Under the pieces are notes generated by a model that was not told where the DNA came from, searched no databases, and worked only from the letters and a program-made list of their open reading frames with translations. From positions 10,001-74,000 of the forward strand of contig JALJCO010013676.1 in the NCBI GenBank assembly GCA_023101725.1: DNA of 64,000 nt, given 5' to 3'. The stretch is from Atherinomorus stipes (Eukaryota; Chordata; Actinopteri; Atheriniformes; Atherinidae). A program made the translations under genes and the position numbers. The first letter of the stretch is position 1. Every line of letters starts with the position of its first letter. Shown here in pieces: positions 38,560 to 51,168 of this stretch.

Positions 38560-38880
38560 GTGCCCCCTCAAACAAATCTGCAGAAGACAGCAAAGCTCTT
38601 TTCCTGCATCTCTCCGAGTACCCCCGCCTGTGGCTTGCAGGAGATGGATATTTTGCGGTGCAGGGCTCCGCCTCGTCCCGCAAGCCGCAGGGGGGACCTT
38701 CTCCATCACTCCGCATCATTCTGTCCCCCCCCCCCCCCCCCGCGCGCGCGCCTTGGATGCAGGACGATCCACTGTCTGCAGAGCTCTGCTCAGCCGCTGG
38801 TTGGGTTCTGAGGACCATCAGCTGCATCTTCACACCAAACGTGGAAACACCACGGAGCAGCGCTGCACTTGCCGTCTGTC
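38560..38880. promoter_or_regulatory. Small CpG-rich patch, possible promoter
   Basis: It stands out from the AT-rich surroundings by CpG frequency (for example ccgcctcgtcccgcaagccg near 38669 and cgcgcgcgcg at 38741-38750). Position inside the kcnip2 locus, upstream of the 24.5 kb first exon in gene sense, would suit a promoter for a first exon or 5' UTR. No coding start with an in-phase donor was convincing here. Confidence 0.3.
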
Positions 38881-38968
38881 ATCAGAAGCATTTCAGGGCG
38901 GAATGTTTCTTGATTTTTCCAGTTTAAGGTTAATTATAATCCCGAAAAGGGTTATTTAGCCAGTCCAA

Positions 38969-39097
38969 GTGCACTTTGGTCAGGAACTTTATGAGGTACT
39001 GATAGATTTAAAGCTAATGGCTAATGACTGGAGTGTGTTCTTTAGGGTTTTATGAAGTGGATATTGAATGGGATGTTCTAGATGGTGCTGAATGGCA
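38969..39097 (+). repeat. 129-bp inverted repeat, left arm
   Basis: From gtgcactttggtcagg to ggtgctgaatggca. The reverse complement of 40852-40980, with three mismatches seen by eye. Confidence 0.93.
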
Positions 39098-39763
39098 TCA
39101 TCTACCATGGATAAGTGAATTAAAATATATAAACGTTGTATTGTCCTTTCTGTCCAGTGAGACTTTCTCTCACCTGATGGCCTGGTGCATGCAGAGGCAG
39201 TGTTGGTAATGGATAACGTGTACAAGCGCCCAAACCGCATTCTTTGAGGGCGGACTGTGCACGAAAAGAAAAAGAAAATATATTCAGAAAAATACATAAT
39301 ATCGGCTTATATGTGCAATCACGCACCAGCGCACAAGAGCAAAAGAAAAGGTTTAAGTTCAGCACATTTTCACATCAAGTTTTGAGGAGGTTGCTTCGTT
39401 TTCTGTGAAGGCCAAACGTCACATGCTGATGAGAAAGTCATTGTCATCAACAGTGTGGGGGAAAAGAGGAGAGGGGCGGGGGATAGAGAAAGCGCATGTG
39501 AATTAAATGTCTAAAACAGAAAGTAAACGTAACGTCCTTATCCGTGCTGTAAGTTTTACTCTTTTTCCACTCTACAGCGTGATGTAGCTTAGAATAAAAG
39601 ATATTGTTGGTGGTTGCTAAAACTTTGATGGAGGATATTTGATTTTTTTCTAATTTTATTTACCCTATTATTGTTTCTGTTTCCCCCTGAGGGATTAATT
39701 TGGTCAGGGGGTTAAATGGTCAGCTCTGTTTGGTTGTGTTTGTTTAAACAAGCAAACACAACT

Positions 39764-40127
39764 ACAGCCATGGAAAAATTAAAGAAACCACCCTTGTCAT
39801 CAAAAATAATGGTTATGCAATTAAGTAGCAACTGTGGTGTGAATTGTGTGATTAAAAGAGACAGAAAACTAAATCTAGAATGCCTAAAAGCTGTTTTTGG
39901 CAGTACAGTACCATAGCTATTGATGTAAGAACTTAATAACCAAAATTACTTATCAAGAAAAGCATGAACATGTTTAGATATCAGTTATTCAGTAAATGAA
40001 ACTCTTATGAGCTATTTTTGTTGTTGTCATATTTGTCCAGACAAATGTACTTTTAGTAGTACCAGGCATTAAAATGACCAAGAAATATGAGAAAACAAGG
40101 GTGGCCTCTTCATTTTTCCATGACTGT
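39764..40127 (+). mobile_element. MITE with ~33-bp imperfect terminal inverted repeats
   Basis: Left end acagccatggaaaaattaaa; reverse complement of right end acagtcatggaaaaatgaag; both go on to ccacccttgt. About 364 bp, no coding capacity. The ends resemble a family of fish elements opening CAGYCATGGAAAAA. It lies in the loop of the 129-bp inverted repeat pair. Confidence 0.7.
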
Positions 40128-40851
40128 GTATATATACCAGCAGAAGCTTTGGCTTCAGGCTGGAAATCCATGCTGGACAGATCTAAAGTATAGAGGCCTG
40201 ACAAACTGCAATCCATGTCTTGGGAGATGAACTCTGCTAACAACCCAAGAAAGTGGTTCTTAATAACAAAAAATAGGCTGCACGTGTAGCTACACATGAT
40301 GCCCCCTTCACATTTCTGCATGCCCCCTCATGGAGCCGGCCCTGATTGTGAAGTGTAAAGAATGATGTTCTGCAGGTTTGTTTGACATATGGCTTAGTCC
40401 CACGGCTAAATCAAATATGAATTGATCTGAGATAAAAGAGTATCAAAGACCTTGCAGAAGTGATGAAGCAGCGCCTGAACACATCTCTGGCATCCACTTC
40501 CTCATCAAGCACAGCGCCAGGTCATTTTTCTCCAAAATCAAAGACTGTAGGGGATGTGGCAAGATGCCACACATTTCATTTATGATGTGAGTGACCAGAA
40601 ACCACAAAACATTACAGCAAAAACAGTTCACATTAGGTTATTATTAGTCACTCAAATCCACTGGGAAATGGCAAGAAGTAAATCTGGATGACAAGTACAG
40701 CTGGGATGAAATAAATTGATATATCTATAACAGTCAAGCAGACAGTTGTTTTGTTTTTAAGTCAGCTGAGGTCAACAAACTCTATAAAGCTCTGGAACAA
40801 GAGGAGGATAGAGGAAAGCAGGATGTTAGAAACTTTTTCTTTCAGGCACGC

Positions 40852-40980
40852 TGCCATTCAGCACCATCTAGAACATCCCATTCAATATCCACCTCATAAA
40901 ACTCTAAAGAACACACTCCAGTCATTAGCCATTAGCTTTAAATCTATCAGTACCTCATAAACTTCCTGACCAAAGTGCAC
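40852..40980 (-). repeat. 129-bp inverted repeat, right arm
   Basis: Partner of 38969-39097 in opposite orientation; both outer ends read gtgcactttgg outwards-in. No matching target duplication was seen directly outside the arms. Confidence 0.93.
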
Positions 40981-42847
40981 CTAGCTCACGCTCAATAAAG
41001 CATTTCTAGTTTCCTCTATTTTTCCCCCACAAAAATCTACAGCATTCAGTGCGTATCAGTGTGTACTGTAATTTTTATATGGTCAGTAGCACAGCTCATT
41101 ACGGTAATTAGTCACAAGTATCTTTTATTATTTCACTTGTCTCGCTCTGTCTCATCAGTAGATGACTCATTGTGGGTTTTGCTAAACAATTTGAGCAGAG
41201 GGAGAAGATGAGACATTTCAGCCACAACTCTTTATTTATCTTTTCCCTCTCTTTTTGAAAACTGACTTTCCCTTGGTGAAAGGTCAGTTTCCCCAAACTG
41301 AAAGATGCATATAAATTAAGATGTTATTTTTCTGTTCTTTTTTGGCATCCACACCAGCATCTCTGAGTGATGATGGTGGTGATGTGCATTCCACATGAAC
41401 ATCCACACACTCAGATAGTTATGTGAGTATGTCTGTGCATCAACTGGATATCACATACTCATATAGAGAGTGGCTCTGAGCCCTTTAGTGATCCTGCAGA
41501 TAGTCTGCGCACTACACTCATTCTGCCATCTGGACTGGGATCCTCCATTAAAAAAAATTCATTAGCTTAAGTACTCACATGGGAGTTGGCACACATACTC
41601 ACATACTCTCATTAAGGCGGCCATTTCTAAAAAGCATGATCAAAATACTGAAGACTGCTGCTCAGAGTAATATTGAAGCATCAGTGGAGCCTCCAGAGTG
41701 TACGTATGTGTGTGTGTTTGTTTATGTCTGCATAGAGTGCAGTGGGATAGATGATTTGCTCCCTAGAGGAACATTTCTGAGATGACAGGGCTACTGGCAC
41801 ACCTTGACTACTGGGTGCAGTCCAGCAGGTGCATCAGGGATGAAGAGCGCTTCTTGTAGCATAGCATCCAGAATGATCAGAGTAAATACTTAATCTGTGC
41901 TGTATTCATCTGCATAAACGGCAAGCCTGACTCTCCGGAAACAACTCAAAACAGAAGATGTCAGTATGCTTATCAGGAGAAGAAAGCTTAAGATCCTGTC
42001 AGAGTGCTGCTGTTGCCTCGAGTGAAGACTGAGATAAGAGTCCCATCTGTCCTTTTGCCATGATGAGATCAGTGATAAGCAAGTGTGAACAGTGTTGAGC
42101 AGATTGGACTTTGGGGGCACAAAGCATGGGTCATCCTGATAAACCTTGTTGCATGATGACAGCTCCTGGAGGTCAACCAGAGTAAGGCAAGGAACTGGCT
42201 GTCAACTTGTCAGAAACACCCGATTGTTATGTGACGGGTTGTAAATGCATCATTCAAAAAAGTGACATTTTGTTAATCAAGTAATCATTAAGGGTTTACA
42301 TAAGGTTTCACCTCTTGGTGCTGAACTAATGTTATTTACTGAAAGTCTTATGAGCTAAATTAAGTCACTCAAGAGGCATTAAGGCAGCCAGACCACAAAT
42401 CATGTCAACCTATGATCTGCCGTGAAGCCATGGCTCCTGTCATCAAGCATTCCAATATAAAGGCTATAAGCTAAAGTAAGTACTAAAAGTAAGCCTGACA
42501 CTCCCTCAGTGAGTGTAGAGCCTCCACAGAGCACTCAGACCCACTCTGTCCATAGTGTTATCGATTGAAAGGTAAAAGCACACACCCTAGGGGGAGAGAG
42601 AGGCCACACACACAGCTAAAGTTTCTCTGTACGTGTGTGTGTTTGGGAAGAAGAGGGAGGGAGAGCGTGTTGCATGGCCCACTGGTAACTGAAACCCCTC
42701 ACACAGAACTGCAGCTCAGTCAAGATCAAAAGTAAAGGACTGTGCACATGAAAGCCCCCACTCATGCACTTACTTGAACACAAATGCACCCTTTAAAATC
42801 TCCATTTTTACTTTATGTCCCATCACTACACCAGAAAAGTCCATTAC
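40981..42847. other. kcnip2 intron/upstream sequence, nothing recognised
   Basis: Ordinary sequence downstream (gene sense) of the 42.8 kb first exon. No exon or repeat recognised. Confidence 0.45.
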
Positions 42848-42953
42848 CTTCACCACCGACGGGCTCAAACATCCCAAATTGCTCCAAAACTTTGATGAAG
42901 AGTCCCATAACCACCAGTACAGCTATCATCTCCAAGCCATCCAGACTCAGCAT
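42848..42953 (-). CDS. kcnip2: kcnip2 alternative first coding exon, KIS/transmembrane type (copy A)
   Basis: This minus-strand exon runs from ATG (42953-42951) to donor GAAG|GTAATG. It is 106 nt: 35 codons plus one base, phase 1. It encodes MLSLDGLEMIAVLVVMGLFI then KVLEQFGMFEPVGGE, and the last G completes Asp with the constant exon (GGE-D-SVED), giving about 231 aa. This closely matches the K-channel inactivation suppressor (KIS) N-terminus of KChIP4a (LEGLEMIAVLIVIVLFVKLL) and KChIP3x, in which a hydrophobic segment retains the protein in membranes and removes fast Kv4 inactivation. A at -3 supports the ATG. The frame is open upstream for some 25 codons without another ATG. Family match, phase and predicted length all agree. 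Confidence 0.92.
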
Positions 42954-45900
42954 CTTGGGGGACCGCCGTATGTCATCGCCCAGCACCACGCCACTGAGCC
43001 ACGTCGGGCTGGCCTGAGTCTGGCAGGCAACACAACCGCACCCAACCTGTGCAGTTTGTCCACTTTAGTCCAGCTGAGTTGTCCTCCACTTTCTTCTGGA
43101 ATTGTATCCACTTCAATCCAATCCCAAATTTTTTAACTTGAGAGAACTGATGAGTTTCTTTGAACTATAATAAGGAAAAAGTGTTTCTTGTCTTTCTCAC
43201 AAAATCTGGTCTAAGTTAACTTCTCCTATTCCCCACTGGAGGTCATTACTCCTGAAGCTACAAGCTGCAGTACAAACATCCGAGTTTTCCCAAAAAGTGG
43301 GTAAAAGTTTCAACTTTTCCCCCCTTTCTCCCCTGTCTGATTTTTTCCTCAGGCCCCCGCCGACTGATGGAATCAGGGGATGTGCTGCGCCTACTAGTCC
43401 TTTGGCAGTGGTTGTCAGGAAGCAAATGTTGTGAGGGGGAAAGAGGGAGTGAGTGAGAGAGAACCGGCAGATAAAATGAGGGGGAGAGGATGAGTGGGAG
43501 ATGGCATAGAAAATGAGAGAGAGGGAGAAAGACTAATCGTGCAAGAGAGAGCGGGCCGGACACACACAAACATACACACACACAGAGTTAAACAAAGATT
43601 GTTCGGGAGGGGAGGGGGTGAAAGAAGTTCAGGTAAGCCCTCTCTTCTCAGTGACATTATCTTGATTGATTTGTCTAATGTGGTTTCCTTGGTAACTAGA
43701 AGAGAGTGTTTAAAGCACAATTAACTAGCAACAAGAGAAGATATTTATGTCTCTCCAAAGTCAAATATAATCTAAATGTGTGTATTTGGCTGTATGGAGA
43801 TTGCAGCATCTGTTCTGCAGCCTGTTGATCGATGCAATATCCCATTAACGTTGTAAATGGCTCTAAATCAAAGCTGCTTGAGCTAAATATTTCTGTTTGT
43901 AGTAAACAAAAATCTACGCAAAAGAGAAGAGAAAAACATCACATATTAGTGAAAAAGATGTAACAACTATTGATGAATATTAGGGCTGTAGATAAAATGT
44001 TCTTGTGCACATTTGTGGGGAAAAAACAGCATAAACACAGTCCTGTCAGACTTATTGATATCATTAAGTCATTAAGCAACATGGTTATTTCCTGTGCCAA
44101 ACATCCCACTACTGTCAATCAGTAATCATGGGATGCTGGGCGACTCAAAGCATCAACAAGAATCAATTTAGGCTGTTACCATTACCCAGCATCTTGCGTT
44201 CTGCCCCTCCTAGCATGACTCCCAGTGAAGGTATCACTATAGGCAGCAAGAAATAAGTGAATGTCAGAAAAGGTGCACTCCCTCTTGTTTTACGGTCCCG
44301 ATGTGTTTCCCTTCCTGTCCGTTTCTTTGGAGAGAAGCATTGGAGAGAGGCAAGGGTTTGACAAATGTGCTGTACCTACTTTCTCCCGTGTTGTTGTCTC
44401 TTTCTTGACATTCCTGATGCTTATTTACAACCAGGTAATACAGCAACATGTCTCATTAAAGTCTCATACCATCTAGGAGACAGTATCAGTGTAGACCGTG
44501 TGGGTAATCCTGACGCACACACTCACACACGTCAGACGTGTTGATAGTAACCTACTTTTTTATGACATCACTGTCCTCAAACATGATACGATGGCAAACA
44601 AACAGCATGCCACGGCTGTTTATAACTATGGCAGTAATGCATATGGGTTGTATTGGAGCAGAGCTCTGATTGCAAACATGGTGAAGGTAAACAGAGATAT
44701 TGAACCACACACACTCTACAGGGCAGAAAGAGGAGGAGAGAGAGAAATCTGAGCCTGACCTGTTGTTTGGAAATGATTTCTCAGCCCACTTACTTACTGA
44801 AAATTTGCTATTTGAGGGGAGAGATGGAGATATGGAAAGAAAGACGAAAGGAGGCGTGGTGTTGCATGAGACAGGGTGGCAGGGGAAAGCCATGGGAAGT
44901 AAGAAGAGTCAGAACCTGACTGAACAAAGGAAGGACAAAGTCAAGACTAAGGTCATATTCTTCTGTGTACAGAGGGAAGAGGCTTCTATTCTTCATTACC
45001 CTCCAGCGTCTGTCCCCTCCTGGAGGCATTTTCCTCTTGTTCTGGCTGTCACCACAGAAAATTGAATCTGCAGATGTGTCCTCTTCTCCTCCATTATTCT
45101 TTCACAAGCAGTGTGAGAACAGGCAGTAAGAAAAGAGCCACTCTTATTCCAAAATACATTTACTGTCATACGTCTCTTTAATCAGCATTTTCCAATCTAT
45201 AATTGCAAATGCAACAAATGAGTCCACAAAAAGTATTTAGGAAGTGAATTTACAGTATATTTAGAGCCTTTCCTAGCTTAATTTATTTACTAAACAAATG
45301 ACATACAAAAATGGATGATTAGTTATCTGACTTTTGCATAATAATGAGCCTTAAGCAAATGTTTTGCAGCTTACAAAGGATAGAAAAGTTGCTTCTGCCT
45401 TGCTGCTCTTTTATACTTAATGACAATTAGTCATATTAAGTGTAATAAATATTTCTGTTTTTAAAAGCACAGTGCATGCAGATGGCTCTGCAGGCAGAGT
45501 GAATTTTATCTCAGGAAAAACAGGAGCAGTAACGTTGAACAGTAGCATAGAAATTTCATTTTGTCTACATTATAATAGAAAGAAGAGCTGGTTGTGATTT
45601 TAAATGTTTAACCGTTTAATCTGTAAAGTAAATCTATAACCCAATGCAAGTTAAGCATCCTTAGTATCATACCAATAACAGATATACTCCGCATCATTCT
45701 ATGTGCAAAATAATTTCAAAGTAATAGAGGCAGAATTCAACATTCATACATCTTTGTCCATCTCCGCTGTGCCAGACATCTTTAGACTGAGGAGTCTTTT
45801 TAAAAGCACAATATCGGCTCTCTTTTACTGCTTCCAGCTTAAATCTGAAACAGTTGTAATCACTCAGTTTTGAGAACAAAACCCACAAACTTTCCCCTCC

Positions 45901-47394
45901 AGTTCCTATTGATTTTTCCAAATTTACTCTGCTTCTAAATATACTGTAAAGGATGCTGAGACGTCAGCAGTGAGGGTAAGTGGATCAAATGACAGATGCT
46001 AAGCTGAGGAGATTGTTGCTCACATTTGTGTTGTTGGGTTCATGGCTTTCATGAAAGACTGAAGCAAATGGCTTTATTGACTCGTATCAGCATTTATATG
46101 TGCTGTTTGCATGCGTCAAGCTTAAGGCCTCAGGGGAAAAGTATGAATCTGGGATTTGACATTTGATCTCCATCAGATTACTTCAGGTAGATGGATGAGC
46201 TGAAGCACTAAAGGAGGAGTTACGATAAATTTCAGGAGTTATAACTACAATGGCAGTTCTTCCACAACACTAAAGCTCAAAGTTAGAGAACAACTAAGTT
46301 ATTATTGTGTTATCTTGCTCTTCAGATCCTTACATGTTTGTTCTCTAATCAACAGACCGCACTAATTAAAGAACATGACTATTGATCTCTGCTTCTGTAA
46401 GGCTTGGCTAACCAAGCTTAGTAGAAAGGAAATACACACACACAAATAGGGGGAAAAAAGAAAACAAATGGCAAATGGCCTCAGAGGACTTCAAATTGAT
46501 ATGATTGCAAAGATCACAGTCATTCTCCTGCCACCACAAACCGCAATTTCACAAGCCTTTTGCATAATGCGAGAGCATGGATGAACATGCAAATGACAAT
46601 TAATTTTCAATTAATAACAAGATAGCTGTCTTCCTGATAATGATGTCCTTAGTGTCTCGTGAGCTGGGCAGCACGGATGATCAATAAAATGCATCCAACA
46701 AGACGGATGAGGCGTTTTGACTGGAAACTAAAGGATACTGTATGTCTGTTTGCATAGATAGACTGGGACATCTAGTGGGCACAAATGGCAAAGATCAACC
46801 TCTGTGGTGCTAAACACAACACGGCAAGGTCACTTATAGGATTTAAATAAGGAAAATGAAAAGTCACTGCATTTGCATCTCATGCAGCTATATTTTTACT
46901 GTTTGCCAAAGCAACAATCATACAGAAACACTTCCTGACACACTATCAAGCATGCATTTGTTGATTGTATAAACAGGCAACTTCACTCAAGTTTCGTTGT
47001 AACTTTTGCTAATTTTACTAAACCTTCTCCTCTTTTCTTTCTTTATTCTCTCACAATCAATTTATTTCTAGTTTGCTTGCACTCGCTTTTCTTTTCACAA
47101 TCTGCTAAGTCTCTTGTCTGAATTCAGAAGGGCATCCCAGTGATTCGATACACGGCTGAGTTACTTACATTTAAAATAAGGATAGTAAAATACAAGTCAC
47201 AGAAACTTTTAATCACAGGTATGAATCTGGAGAGATCAGTTTCCAACTTGTGATAAGCTGTGAAAATCTTTCAATTGAATGCAAATGATGGGCAACAACT
47301 TACATATTTTATACTATAACTATCTAACAAATATGCAGTATAGTATGTGGGTTTAAAATGAATCCATGAAAGTTGCTTACAAAATGCCACTCAC
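42954..47394. other. kcnip2 upstream/intron sequence, including probable 5' region of copy-A exon
   Basis: The first about 700 bp upstream of copy A (to 43650) are purine-rich on the plus strand with short AC runs and may hold its promoter and 5' UTR. No TATA box was convincing. The rest is AT-rich without recognisable exons. Confidence 0.4.
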
Positions 47395-47512
47395 CTTTTT
47401 TTTTAAACAGCCAGTAAGTTAGAGGAAATATAGACATAATAATAAGTGCATAAAAGCCTCCTATGCCTTCCTCAGGGCCACTTGGAATGACCATCACTGG
47501 AAAAGCCTGCAT
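47395..47512 (-). CDS. Candidate third membrane-type kcnip2 first exon (copy C)
   Basis: A minus-strand frame starts at ATG 47512-47510 and ends at a perfect-consensus donor AAG|GTGAGT (47389-47394) in phase 1. That is 118 nt, 39 codons plus one G, which would complete Asp with the kcnip2 constant exon. It encodes MQAFPVMVIPSGPEEGIGGF then YALIIMSIFPLTYWLFKKK, an extracellular/lumenal-like acidic start, a strong hydrophobic segment (about residues 18-35) and a basic KKK stop-transfer-like end. The frame stays open about 80 nt upstream of the ATG. Similarity to copies A and B is only in layout, and I do not recognise the protein. It could instead be chance or an exon of an unrelated small membrane protein. 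The oligo-A run making KKK weakens the case. Confidence 0.35.
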
Positions 47513-50485
47513 ACCCAACTCAGACTGACCATGATCATCTGGAAATGTGTGACTTTCTGCTATGAGACAGCTATATTCAAAGTTAATCAGCTACATTGTC
47601 AGACGTCTCCTCCTTCTGTGGGCGTAATCACAGACATAATAGTTTGCTCCATGTATTATTCAGACCTATACATGAACAAACACATACAGTCATGCATCGC
47701 TTGCTTTGATAAGCTGTGCTTTGTTTTTGCCGGATGATGCTATCGAACAGGTACACACAAAAAGCCACCAATCAGCAGGTCTGAATAAGACCTTTGGTGT
47801 CATGTATTTAATGTGCATTGACAGTGTGTCTTGTAAACTAACACTGATGTATTAGTTGTGGCCCGTAGCAACACAATACATTGGGAACTGTGACACACAG
47901 CACAGCATGCAAACAAGTGCAGCAACAGGAATCTGCAACACAGCTGCTGGAAATGTAGGAACTCTGATAAGAAAAAAAAAAAAGAAAATACAAAAAATAC
48001 AAAACCAGTCTTGTAAGCAGCGTTAGAAATGAACAATGTATTATTTATGTCATGAATTGAATGCAGAATGAGTGAACTTTGAATTTCACAGTGCCAGTGA
48101 GCAGGTGCTGGATGGATAGGAACCTACTGGGAGAGAAGAAAGAGAATGAAAAAGAAGGTTGTGGGGGAAGAAAGACAGACCAACAGACTGTAAGAGAGGA
48201 AAGAGAATTACAAAATAATACAGAAGTGAGTCTGACAGGTAGAAAAAAAATGACAGGGGCAGTAGGAACACACAGGATGCAGAGAGACATCATAAAACAG
48301 AAACAAATTTACAGCAGAGTCGCTTTTAAACACAACATATGCTAATTCAATCCACCTCCAGCAGAGGTCAGTATAGATTAAAGTATTTACATATATTTCA
48401 GACACACACATACCTGGTGGCTTTTGAATTCAAATGCGTTGTGGCTTACACACACACATCCAGCACACACACACGCGTAGGTGCACATCAACGCTTTATT
48501 TCATTTGTCTTTCAAATGCAATTTACATAAAAGTCAACCTGATGAAAGTCTGCAGCAGGTTTGCAATATTGGTGATAGCATCTCATCAGCCAAGGCTGTA
48601 CAGTATATGAGTAGTGTGTATAGCCTTTAAATCAGCTGTATGTCATGGTGTTTGGCCAGGTAAAGCAATAACTATGAATCTCTGAGTCTATGAGCTTATT
48701 CAAAAGCCTGAAAAAAAAAGTAATACCGACTTGTTCCAGCAACAAAATGACTAACCTGAAATGAATGCATAAAGAAGAAAAATAGGCTCCTAATTACAGC
48801 ATGTGTGATATCTTCTCTGACACCCCATGTGATGACGAGTCAACTGAACGCAGCTTTCATTATTAGACTGACTCATACCCATTTAGTTATGGACAACTAA
48901 TGTTGCCAGGTTCACAGCCCATCCGCTGGTATCTAAGTGAACAGAGAGGAGGACAATAGGACAATGACAGAAAGCACGTGGAGCTGACGCGACGCTGACT
49001 CAGCAGCTCATCAAAAGGCACAAAATGATCCAACCTATAGCAGAGGACCAATGTGTCCATACTGCACACGCAAAAAACCTGCAATGTCAAACAGGGTGGA
49101 CGGGCAGCACAAGGTTGGCGAACAAGTGTAAAAACACATTCAAGCACACAGTCACACACAAACAAGATGGATATCAGGAATCTTTACCCACACGGAGAGC
49201 CAATTTGTTCAAGTCAATATGTGCAACCAGTTGTTTACATCTGGGAATACAATATAATGTGGGTAACCGTGGAGAAGGGAGGAGAGCAGAAATAGAGAGA
49301 AAGGAGGAGAGAAAGTCGTGATTGTCTCTGACAGCTAGTCTCGGTCAAATGCTCTATTGTGTTAAACCTGTCAACTGTTACCAAAGAGAGCGAGCAAGAG
49401 CGGAACAGACTGACAGAGAGAGAGAGGGAGCCTGTCGTCATGGACACGACATACAGCATCAAGGTTTGGGTCTGCACAAAGCTCCACATCTTCCACATCT
49501 ATTTCAGTATTGGTGAAAGGGACGCTCCCATTTCATACAGCATGCATGTACTGTTTGTTGTAACACACACTGAGGGGCACACAGTGCAGCATGAGCTCCA
49601 TCATTCACAGGTAAGTTTCTGCACTCCTGTCTCCTTCATATTATTCTGTGGACATGACAGACCTCATTATCAGGGCTATGCAGGCTATGCAACCCATTAG
49701 TATTCTGAAGAGCAGACTCACAAACAAACATAAGCCCACACAAAGTGGGGTTATTTCACATAAGAGTTGCCTCCTACAAAGCAATTATTTCAAATCCTCT
49801 TCCTGCTCCTCCTCTGTTTGAAGCACATAAAATAAAAGGTGCTACAACAGTTTGAAGAGATTAATGTTTATAGACTGGTTAAATCAAGCTTTTCTTCATA
49901 AGTATGAATGGTTATCAAAACAAGTCATTGTTTTCTATGATTGAGCAGATGATGTTGTTTTTATTACTTCATGTTAGACTGCTCACATGACCCACATTTC
50001 TGATTCAGTGGTTCAGTTTATAACAATGACTCCAAATTTTAAAGTATAATCCACCCCAAATACTCAGATTTCTTTACTTAATTGTTTTGGCTGCAGAATT
50101 ATTTCTGGGTAGCGCTTTTTATGGGAATTCAATGAATCATAAAGAAAAGTTTTTAAAAGTAGCATATCTTTATGTCCTCAATGCACAATTTTACCTTCTG
50201 CAGGAGAAACTCTGCAGCTCTGTGGATGAACAGCACTTACAACTGCACAGCCAGATGCTGTGAACACAACTTTTACATCAGTGCATGAGTTACTGAGAAC
50301 ATTTTAGAGACTTTAACTCATCCTGCACTTCCTGTCTACCAAAGTTTGCTTCATAGCAAGTCTTAAATCGAGATTTTAGAATCAATGGCCAAGTTTTATC
50401 TTCATAAGAATGTGCAAAACAGCCTGTCATTATACCAGTGATTGGTTTCATGTACAGTAAGGTACACAGAGACATTAACCTACAC
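47513..50485. other. Non-coding sequence, nothing recognised
   Basis: Either upstream of kcnip2 or its first intron. Several short AC-rich patches (around 48400-48480). No exon with recognisable protein similarity. Confidence 0.45.
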
Positions 50486-50703
50486 ACTAAAAACTCCCTG
50501 GTCAAAAATAATCCATAATTGGGTTATTTTTTTGACCCACCATTCAGGTTGAATATTTGACCCGGAAGTTGGGTTATATTGAATACAATGTTGGGTTATT
50601 TTAACCCAGAAATTGGGTGAACAACCCAAATGTCTGGGTTGAAATAAGCCAGACATTAGTTGGTCCCTTTTTAACTCAGCAGTTTGACCCAGAAGTTTTT
50701 AGT
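50486..50703 (+). mobile_element. MITE-like element built of ttgggtta minirepeats
   Basis: Ends are inverted: actaaaaactccctggtcaa at the left and, reversed, actaaaaacttctgggtcaa at the right. Inside, aattgggttat, agttgggttat, tgttgggttat and aattgggtg recur, on both strands. About 218 bp, non-coding. Similar gggtt minirepeat elements are common in fish. Confidence 0.65.
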
Positions 50704-51168
50704 TTTACCTGACAGAATAGCCGATTCTTACTTATTCATTTTTTCTTTGTGTGTATGTGAGAGAGACTTACGTCTCATAACTCTATTTCAATGTATTCAC
50801 AGTGAAAGAGAAATAATTCAATGTACCAAACTTTACTATGAATGACTGACAGCTGTCTTTGGCCTATTCATGCTCTGACAGCAGAAATGATACTTTCTGT
50901 GCTGTAGATACAAAAAAATGAAGATTAGTCATCTGAAAGGGTTACAATAATCTGAAAGTGTGAAGAAAGAAATTTATCCCACAGCAACGCATGGAAACAT
51001 GAATACTTTGGATTGCTGTTTTTTACCAAAGCAAAGGAAGAAATATATGAAGACTTAATTCACGATTGCAGCCATACAGCATCAAACATGGTTAAAACAT
51101 AAAAATGATTCAATTAAAAGAACATGCATCTACTGTAGTTTTTAGCATGCATTTCAACTGGAATTTAA

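Noticed and set aside
38414..38833. Minus-strand frame in the CpG patch, considered as the classic kcnip2 first exon
   Set aside because: No similarity to the MRGQG-type start, and no donor of adequate quality in phase 1.
42774..43136. Plus-strand frame of 120 codons over the copy-A exon
   Set aside because: Opposite-strand shadow of the KIS-type exon; no similarity of its own.
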